A DNA stretch of 11,115 nucleotides, taken from Bacteroidota bacterium (GTDB lineage: Bacteria; Bacteroidota; Bacteroidia; Bacteroidales; UBA10428). The stretch lies in NCBI GenBank assembly GCA_029268165.1, contig JAJUGM010000067.1:1-11115 (forward strand), read 5' to 3'. Both the position numbers and the translations under genes were made by a program. The notes beneath the pieces were generated by a model, which saw only the letters and a program-made list of their open reading frames with translations, was not told the DNA's origin and made no database searches. Position 1 is the first letter of the stretch. Each line of letters opens with the position of its first letter. Shown in pieces: positions 6,738 to 11,115 of this stretch.

Positions 6738-7739
6738 TTATTTTTTAGGGTCGTAGGCCCATTTAAGATAGATAGACCCCCATGTAAAACCTGCACCGAA
6801 TGAGGTTAATATTAAATTATCACCTTTTTTGAGGTTATTTTCGAAATCCCAAAGGCATAATGGAATAGTTGCTGCTGTTGTATTTCCGTATTTTTCAATA
6901 TTAATCATTACCTGATCGCGGTTGATTTCCATTCTGCGTGCAGTGGCATCGATAATTCTCAGATTTGCCTGATGAGGTACAAGGTATTTAATGTCATTAT
7001 GGGTAAGATTATTTCTTTGCATAATTTCAACGGAAACTTCGGCCATTTTTGAAACTGCAAATTTGAATACGTTTTGTCCTTCCTGAAAGACGAAGTGTTG
7101 TTTTCTGTCAATTGTTTCGTACGATGCAGGATGCAGAGATCCTCCTGCATAAAGATGAAGAAGTTTTGCACCTGAACCGTCAACTTTTAAAATGGAGTCA
7201 ATAATACCTACATCTTCATTTGTTGGTTCAAGCAATACCGCTGCAGCACCGTCTCCAAACAACGGGCAGGTAGAACGGTCTTCGTAATTGGTGATAGCTG
7301 ACATCATATCTGCACCAAGAACGACAACTTTTTTACAGGCACCCGATTCAATAAAGCGCCGGCCGGTTTCGAGGGCAAACACAAAACCCGAGCAGGCTGC
7401 ATTAATGTCATAACCATAAGCATTTATAAGACCTGCTTTGTCACAGATAATCTGTGCAACAGCAGGAAATGGCATATCAGGGGTAATTGTACCGCAAATG
7501 AGAAAATCAATTTCTTCGGGAGCAGTATTGGTTTTTTTCAGCAATTCTTTAATTGCTTTGGTACCCATATAGGCTGTGGCTTTGCCTTTTTCTTTAAGAA
7601 TCCTGCGCTCCTTAATACCAATGCGTTGCATAATCCATTCGTTACTGGTATCAACCATACGGCTGAGCTCAAAATTATCAAGAATATCAGGCGGGACATA
7701 ACCGCCAATACCTTTAATTGCTGCTCTTATTTTATTCAT
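6738..7739 (-). CDS. fabH: 3-oxoacyl-[acyl-carrier-protein] synthase III (KAS III)
   Basis: FabH condenses a short acyl-CoA (acetyl-CoA or branched starter) with malonyl-ACP to begin fatty-acid synthesis in the cytoplasm. The protein has 333 residues, a normal length. The catalytic triad is visible: Cys116 in NAACSGFVFALETG, His256 in VPHQANLRIIDA and Asn286 in YGNTTAATIPL. The thiolase-fold landmarks FGDGAAAVLL (161-170) and GAGFTWGSIYLKW near the C-terminus are intact. Branched-chain or acetyl specificity cannot be read safely from the sequence, although Bacteroidota commonly make iso/anteiso lipids. The ATG shares its A with the plsX stop (TAATG), so translation is probably coupled. A terminator follows directly. 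Confidence 0.97.
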   Translation of the reverse strand: MNKIRAAIKGIGGYVPPDILDNFELSRMVDTSNEWIMQRIGIKERRILKEKGKATAYMGTKAIKELLKKTNTAPEEIDFLICGTITPDMPFPAVAQIICDKAGLINAYGYDINAACSGFVFALETGRRFIESGACKKVVVLGADMMSAITNYEDRSTCPLFGDGAAAVLLEPTNEDVGIIDSILKVDGSGAKLLHLYAGGSLHPASYETIDRKQHFVFQEGQNVFKFAVSKMAEVSVEIMQRNNLTHNDIKYLVPHQANLRIIDATARRMEINRDQVMINIEKYGNTTAATIPLCLWDFENNLKKGDNLILTSFGAGFTWGSIYLKWAYDPKK

Positions 7740-8677
7740 TATCTGAATGCTTCAATGATTTTACCTGTAATATTTGTTTTAACTACATTAATACTATGCA
7801 AAATCATGTTTTTAACCGCAACGTCGTTAGAAATGCCGTGACCGATAATAACCGGGGCATTGACACCCAATACAGGTGTGCCCCCATAGTGCACAAAATT
7901 GAATTTTTCAAAAAAATCATCCTTTATTTTACGCCTAAGGATAAGCGAATAAAATGCTTCAGCTTCCTTCAGCATTACATTTCCGACAAAACCATCGCAT
8001 ACAATAACATCAACCTTATCACTGAAAATATCATTTCCTTCAACGTTACCGTAGAAGATAAAATCATTGGAATCTTTCATCAGAGGAAAGGTTGATTTGG
8101 TAAGCAGATTACCTTTTTCTTCCTCGGAACCAATATTCAGCAAGCCAATACGAGGCTGTTCGATATTAAAAATATTTTGAGCGTATATTTTACCTAAAAT
8201 GGCATATTGATATAGCACGTCAGGACGGCAGTCAGGATTAATACCCACATCGAGAAGCAGGACTGGTTTAGCTTCAATGCGTGGAATAGCTGCAGTTATT
8301 GCCGGGCGTATAATGCCAGGCACTGATTTAATAACCTGCATAGCTCCTACCAGCATGGCCCCAGTATTTCCTGCACTGGCAAAGGAGTCAATTTTGCCTT
8401 CTTTCAGCATTTTGAAGCCTACCACGATACTTGAATCGGGCTTTTGAGAAAAGGCTTTAGCCGGAAAATCGCCCATGCCGATTTGTTGAGATGCATGAAC
8501 TATTTCAAAATTGCTCGTTGAAATGGAATGTTTTTTACAAACAGATGCAATTTCATTGGAATTGCCAATAAGGACTAATTGGGTATTTACAGGTAGAACT
8601 TCAACAGCAAGCGATGCTCCCAATACAATAGCTTCTGGGGCATAGTCACCCCCCATAATGTCAATTCCAATACGCAT
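7739..8677 (-). CDS. plsX: Phosphate acyltransferase PlsX
   Basis: PlsX converts acyl-ACP and phosphate to acyl-phosphate, the donor used by the membrane enzyme PlsY to make lysophosphatidic acid. It is a peripheral membrane enzyme. The product has 312 residues, a normal length. The N-terminus MRIGIDIMGGDYAPEAIVLG has the characteristic D-MGGD-P motif. The conserved SAGNTGAMLVGAM segment (about 101-113), the LLDVGINPDCRP region and the GFVGNVMLK motif are all present. The gene lies 20 bases after rpmF and overlaps fabH by one base, placing phospholipid and fatty-acid initiation enzymes in one transcript. Identification is firm. Confidence 0.97.
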   Translation of the reverse strand: MRIGIDIMGGDYAPEAIVLGASLAVEVLPVNTQLVLIGNSNEIASVCKKHSISTSNFEIVHASQQIGMGDFPAKAFSQKPDSSIVVGFKMLKEGKIDSFASAGNTGAMLVGAMQVIKSVPGIIRPAITAAIPRIEAKPVLLLDVGINPDCRPDVLYQYAILGKIYAQNIFNIEQPRIGLLNIGSEEEKGNLLTKSTFPLMKDSNDFIFYGNVEGNDIFSDKVDVIVCDGFVGNVMLKEAEAFYSLILRRKIKDDFFEKFNFVHYGGTPVLGVNAPVIIGHGISNDVAVKNMILHSINVVKTNITGKIIEAFR

Positions 8678-8697
8678 GAATTACTTGTTTGGAACAA

Positions 8698-8880
8698 TCA
8701 GGAGGCTTGTTTTTCAACTGCAAGTTTACCTCTGTAATGACCACATTCAGGGCATACACGGTGATATAACACGGTTGCACCACAATTCTGGCAGGTCCCT
8801 AACGTAGGAACTGAAGCCTTATAATGTGTCCTTCTCTTATCTCTTCTTTGTTTTGAATGTTTTCGCTTCGGATTCGGCAT
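8698..8880 (-). CDS. rpmF: 50S ribosomal protein L32
   Basis: A 60-residue basic protein of the large ribosomal subunit. The start MPNPKRKHSKQRRDKRRTHY is the classic L32 N-terminus. The C-terminal half is a zinc ribbon with four cysteines, Cys30, Cys33, Cys43 and Cys46 (CQNCG and CPECG), so this is the zinc-containing form. It lies 15 bases after yceD and 20 bases before plsX, the conserved yceD-rpmF-plsX order seen in many bacteria. Confidence 0.98.
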   Translation of the reverse strand: MPNPKRKHSKQRRDKRRTHYKASVPTLGTCQNCGATVLYHRVCPECGHYRGKLAVEKQAS

Positions 8881-8895
8881 ATTGCTATATTTTAT

Positions 8896-9414
8896 TTATT
8901 TCTGTCCTTCAAAAAAATCATTAATTATGTTGTTTTTATGATCATCCGAGACCAGATGTTTTTCCAACAATGCAAGCATCTCTTTATTGCACGTTGACTC
9001 ATGGTTCTTTCCCATGGGATGTATTTTCCGGAACGGAATGCTTAATCCGATACTTTCAAATATATATTGACTCAGATTAATTTCTTCGTCTTCCGGATGC
9101 ATTATTATTACATCATCTTCAGGCTCTGAGGCGGTTTCAGAAAACTTAACATACAACTTACCTTTAAAATTTATTTCCTGTTGGAAATAATCAAGGCAAC
9201 GATCGCACTGAACTTCAATATACCCATTTATGTCAATTGAAAAGGACAAATGGGCGGGCTTTTTTATCATTCTGACGTTTACTATAAGTTTTCCATCTCT
9301 TGCCTCAAAAAATTCATAATGTTCAATGAACGGCTTTCCCACATTGAAAACGAAATCATGAGCACCCTCCTTCAGGCCTTTAAAGGCAATAGTATACTGA
9401 TTTTCAATATTCAA
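8896..9414 (-). CDS. yceD: YceD family (DUF177) protein, TTG start
   Basis: YceD proteins are linked to 23S rRNA accumulation and are usually encoded just before rpmF, as here. The product has 172 residues. The conserved centre is IEVQCDRCLDYF with Cys70 and Cys73, followed by an acidic stretch (about 97-111) and the NLSQYIFESIGLSIPF motif (113-128). A further Cys142 in ESTCNKE may belong to a metal-binding set. The start is unusual: the frame has a stop at 9421-9423, and the only start codon that keeps the N-terminal Y-I-F-K-G-L-K-E-G-H-F segment is TTG at 9414. The next ATG would remove 48 residues. A promoter element lies only 24 bases upstream of this TTG, which supports it. The exact molecular role is not settled in the literature I know. 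Confidence 0.9.
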   Translation of the reverse strand: MNIENQYTIAFKGLKEGAHDFVFNVGKPFIEHYEFFEARDGKLIVNVRMIKKPAHLSFSIDINGYIEVQCDRCLDYFQQEINFKGKLYVKFSETASEPEDDVIIMHPEDEEINLSQYIFESIGLSIPFRKIHPMGKNHESTCNKEMLALLEKHLVSDDHKNNIINDFFEGQK

Positions 9415-9437
9415 TTTGGCTTAGCAAAAAAGTGGTG

Positions 9438-9445
9438 CAAAAGTA
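9438..9445 (-). promoter_or_regulatory. Candidate promoter (-7 element) of the yceD-rpmF-plsX-fabH operon
   Basis: TACTTTTG followed by CACC on the minus strand is an excellent match to the Bacteroidota -7 motif TAnnTTTG. Transcription would start near 9431, leaving a leader of roughly 17 bases before the TTG start. The expected upstream TTG is replaced by a T-rich run. Confidence 0.65.
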
Positions 9446-9510
9446 GAAATATTTATTTTAAATAAAAAAAATTTGGATAAGATTTGCTTTTAACAAAACA
9501 TAGAAAAATA

Positions 9511-9540
9511 AGCTATGAGTTGCGAGCTATGAGCTGCGAG
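9511..9540. repeat. Heptad tandem repeat, consensus AGYTRYG
   Basis: Four head-to-tail 7-base units, AGCTATG, AGTTGCG, AGCTATG, AGCTGCG, followed by AG. At a 14-base period the two copies differ at one position. It is GC-richer than its surroundings and overlaps no gene. Confidence 0.8.
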
Positions 9541-9713
9541 TTTTTTGAATGGTACATTTAATGTATTATTAACCTAATTTATTAGACAATAATCATTATT
9601 GATTTACGAGAATAATTTTAAATAGCAGTATATTAAATAAATATCTTCAAAGCTTGCAGTATGCAATTTTTAATTTCAGTTACAAGCAGGATGAACCTGA
9701 TAAAAATGCAAAT

Positions 9714-10115
9714 TTATACGGGATGTTTTTCCAGTTCAAGAAAATGTCCATCAATGGTTTCAATCAGCGTATCAATAAAGAAATCATCTTTTATTACATA
9801 TTTTTTTGCACCGAACCTGAGGAATTCCTTAATCAGATTTTCATTTTTTTCGCGGCTCAGGATGATAACAGGTATTTTTTTGTCTAAACTATTAATTTTT
9901 TGAAGGGTTTCCAGGCCCGACATGGCGTTTGAATCGGTCTCACCTAGGATATAATCGAGCACAATAAGATCAGGGTTTAATTTGAGGTTATCAATACACT
10001 CCTCGCCTGAGAAATATGATTTTACTTCAAAGCCTTCACGGCATTTAAAAGTATACTCCATCAGGTTAAGCATCATTTTATCATCATCCACGAAGAAAAT
10101 CAGTTTATTTTTCAT
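9714..10115 (-). CDS. Stand-alone response-regulator receiver protein
   Basis: A single CheY-like receiver domain of 133 residues with no output domain. The acidic pocket is Asp10-Asp12 (FVDDDKMM), the phospho-acceptor is Asp54 (LIVLDYILG), the switch residue is Ser87 (VIILSRE), and the conserved lysine is Lys109 (YVIKDD). The usual Pro after this lysine is Asp110, which is uncommon. The segment after Asp54 (GETDSNAMSGLE) is a few residues longer than in CheY. The frame remains open to 10133, but a -7 promoter motif sits exactly there, so the ATG at 10115 is chosen. No histidine kinase or output partner is encoded nearby, so its pathway cannot be told; it could be a phosphorelay intermediate or act by protein contact. 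Confidence 0.9.
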   Translation of the reverse strand: MKNKLIFFVDDDKMMLNLMEYTFKCREGFEVKSYFSGEECIDNLKLNPDLIVLDYILGETDSNAMSGLETLQKINSLDKKIPVIILSREKNENLIKEFLRFGAKKYVIKDDFFIDTLIETIDGHFLELEKHPV

Positions 10116-10130
10116 CAGGTGTGAGTATGA

Positions 10131-10138
10131 CAAAATTA
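10131..10138 (-). promoter_or_regulatory. Candidate promoter (-7 element) of the response-regulator gene
   Basis: TAATTTTG on the minus strand matches TAnnTTTG. A transcript would start near 10124, just before the ATG at 10115. This argues against the in-frame upstream start at 10133, which would lie within the promoter. Confidence 0.5.
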
Positions 10139-10220
10139 TAGTTTAAATAAAAACACTTTGTAGTTTTTTTACGGTTAAAACCTTTCAAGGTTATATTAGT
10201 TTTCAACAATTATTAAAAAT

Positions 10221-10276
10221 GTTATTCTTTATACTTTATACCAAAGTATATTTTCTGTGCATAAATAAAGAATAAC
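10221..10276 (-). terminator. Nested inverted repeat, possible AT-rich terminator of the outer-membrane protein gene
   Basis: Outer arms of 12 perfect pairs: 10221-10232 (GTTATTCTTTAT) and 10265-10276 (ATAAAGAATAAC), 32 bases apart. Inside is a tighter 8-pair hairpin: 10230-10237 (TATACTTT) and 10243-10250 (AAAGTATA), loop 5. The two share three bases, so they compete partly. On the minus strand the outer structure is followed by ATTTTTAAT and begins 30 bases after the stop of the upstream gene, as a terminator would. The stem has little GC, so a different role such as protein binding or mRNA end protection is possible. Confidence 0.55.
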
Positions 10277-10305
10277 AAATGATTTTGTATGTAAGGAATT
10301 TATAG

Positions 10306-10875
10306 TTAGAATTTTAATGAAACTCCAATTTTAAACCAGGCAAGTCCGTATCCTAATTCAGCCATGCCGGCAAAATTATCAGTTAGATAATACCGGGCAC
10401 CTGCAAAAAATTCATCATAAAGGCCCACTGAACCTTCATCGTAATCATATCCGCCGTAATTATTAAAAGAATATATTTCTACTCCTAATCCTAATCCGGC
10501 ATATAAATCGAGTTTATCAACGAGGTCGGTGAAGTGATAAGTACCTCTGCTACCAAAAAGAATGGTTGTAGCTTTATAGCCCCAGTCGTAATATGGTACA
10601 TCATACTTGTAGCTTGAAAAACTCAAAATAGCCCCAACTCCAAGATTTCCAGGGCCTAAATTTTCTCTAAGACAGTAATCACCAGCAATAAAAATAGGAG
10701 GAAATGAGGTTTTATAATAGGTGCCCCAGGCAATATAAGTTGCACCAACTCCAAGCCCCATACTTAAAACAACGTCACCCTGGTCAAACAATTGTGCTTT
10801 TGTATTAAGCGTTGAAGATAAAAGAAAAGCCCCTAATAAAAGGCTGCTAATCAACATTTTAATCCTTTTTATCAT
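10306..10875 (-). CDS. Small outer-membrane beta-barrel protein
   Basis: The product has 189 residues. It begins with a clear signal peptide: basic MIKRIKM, hydrophobic core to about residue 22, cleavage likely after Ala27 in NTKAQ. The mature part is a series of short amphipathic strands rich in Tyr, Gly and Phe (GLGVGATYIAWG, LGVGAILSFSSYKY, DLYAGLGLGVEIYSF, EFFAGARYYLTDNFAGMAELGYG). It ends in Phe (GVSLKF), the C-terminal signature recognised by the BAM machinery. Size suggests an 8-stranded barrel of the OmpX/OmpW-like or general porin-like superfamily. The middle has a Tyr/Asp-rich loop (NNYGGYDYDEG). The ligand and function are unknown. The gene is alone, divergent from atpD, with its own promoter motif. 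Confidence 0.85.
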   Translation of the reverse strand: MIKRIKMLISSLLLGAFLLSSTLNTKAQLFDQGDVVLSMGLGVGATYIAWGTYYKTSFPPIFIAGDYCLRENLGPGNLGVGAILSFSSYKYDVPYYDWGYKATTILFGSRGTYHFTDLVDKLDLYAGLGLGVEIYSFNNYGGYDYDEGSVGLYDEFFAGARYYLTDNFAGMAELGYGLAWFKIGVSLKF

Positions 10876-10913
10876 AGTTTTTTAATTTAGAGTTATTGAA
10901 TATTCATCTTTGG

Positions 10914-10921
10914 CAAAATTA
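10914..10921 (-). promoter_or_regulatory. Candidate promoter (-7 element) of the outer-membrane protein gene
   Basis: TAATTTTG on the minus strand matches TAnnTTTG and would give a leader of about 30 bases. Its upstream half lies within the same 113-base gap that serves atpD. Confidence 0.55.
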
Positions 10922-10959
10922 TTTATTTCCTTTTTATTTTATGAGGAAAATTAAAAAAT

Positions 10960-10967
10960 TATATTTG
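10960..10967 (+). promoter_or_regulatory. Candidate promoter (-7 element) of atpD
   Basis: TATATTTG on the plus strand matches TAnnTTTG and lies 21 bases before the atpD ATG, followed by an A-rich leader. It stands 38 bases from the divergent element at 10914-10921, so the upstream parts of the two promoters overlap. Confidence 0.6.
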
Positions 10968-10988
10968 TACCGGAAATTAAGATAAAAA

Positions 10989-11115
10989 ATGAGTGAATTA
11001 ATAGGTGAAATCACACAGATTATCGGTCCTGTGATTGATATAAGTTTTGAGCAAGCCGGCACAGCGCTGCCGAGTATTCATGATGCCCTGGAAATTGAAC
11101 GGGAAGAGGGTGAAC
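10989..11115 (+). CDS. atpD: ATP synthase F1 subunit beta, N-terminal part
   Basis: Only the first 42 codons are in the window; the gene runs off the right edge. The translated start, MSELIGEITQIIGPVIDISF, then EQAGTALPSIHDALEIEREEG, is the typical N-terminal beta-barrel domain of the catalytic beta subunit, with the G-x-I-x-Q-I-I-G-P-V-I-D motif at 6-17. The alpha subunit would instead read V-x-D-G-I-A-R here, and V/A-type subunits differ as well. ATG at 10989 follows an A-rich stretch (GATAAAAA). It is transcribed away from the other atp genes from its own promoter. By analogy with other Bacteroidota, atpC (epsilon) probably follows outside the window. Confidence 0.93.
   Translation, partial: MSELIGEITQIIGPVIDISFEQAGTALPSIHDALEIEREEGE

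Larger units (their letters stand above)
9424..9713. other. 290-base intergenic region between the response regulator and yceD
   Basis: Very AT-rich. It holds the yceD promoter (right after the gene), a four-unit heptad repeat at 9511-9540, and a small imperfect hairpin TTGCA-GTA-TGCAA at 9654-9666 followed by T5 on the plus strand. I see no convincing gene. I also see no strong terminator for the response-regulator gene, so its transcript may run into this region. Confidence 0.6.

Noticed and set aside
6959..7183. Second minus-strand frame of 74 codons inside fabH
   Set aside because: It lies out of frame within an intact fabH and its product resembles nothing.
9511..9540. Start of a CRISPR-like array
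   Set aside because: Units are 7 bases with no spacers, and no cas gene is present.
9654..9666. Small hairpin with a T-run as a plus-strand terminator
   Set aside because: The stem has only five pairs and no plus-strand gene ends before it.
9654..9903. Two overlapping plus-strand frames at the end of the response-regulator gene
   Set aside because: Most of their length is antisense to the receiver domain, and no promoter-like motif precedes them.
10179..10192. Palindrome AACCTT-TC-AAGGTT upstream of the response regulator as an operator
   Set aside because: A short, AT-rich palindrome in an AT-rich gap, with overlapping alternative pairings; a single copy is not enough to claim a site.

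Overview
The window comes from a member of the Bacteroidota (Bacteroidetes), an AT-rich genome. Three things suggest this. The gaps upstream of several genes carry the TAnnTTTG -7 promoter element of that phylum. Start codons lack clear Shine-Dalgarno sequences. The proteins have Bacteroidota hallmarks, such as an ATP synthase subunit a with a long secreted N-terminal extension and a bactofilin gene next to atpZ. The order within the phylum cannot be fixed from this stretch.

Layout, read in the direction of transcription (almost everything is on the minus strand). At the far right, the first 42 codons of atpD (F1 beta) point right on the plus strand. Back to back with it, at 10306-10875, is a small outer-membrane beta-barrel protein. 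Next come a stand-alone response-regulator receiver protein (9714-10115) and a 290-base gap with a short heptad repeat. A lipid/ribosome operon follows: yceD-rpmF-plsX-fabH (9414 down to 6738), closed by a clear hairpin terminator at 6688-6720. A second long operon then begins with a bactofilin and continues atpZ, a four-helix membrane protein of AtpI type, atpB, atpE, atpF, atpH, atpA and atpG (6600 down to 536). Just downstream of atpG is the start of a large membrane protein that looks like a GT-C (family 39 type) glycosyltransferase, cut by the left edge.

Together the atp genes encode the whole Fo sector (a, b, c) and the delta, alpha and gamma subunits of a proton-type F1Fo ATP synthase, plus its small assembly-type membrane proteins. 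The beta subunit (and presumably epsilon) is encoded from a separate, divergent promoter about 4.4 kb away. YceD/L32/PlsX/FabH is the familiar cluster linking ribosome parts with the first steps of fatty-acid and phospholipid synthesis.

Most of the window is ordinary core metabolism. I found no CRISPR array, insertion sequence, RNA gene, toxin-antitoxin or defence system. The observations most worth a second look are the split ATP synthase locus with its shared promoter gap, the AT-only leader and strong hairpin that flank atpE, the secreted N-terminal domain of subunit a, the bactofilin fused transcriptionally to the ATP synthase genes, and the nested inverted repeat at 10221-10276.
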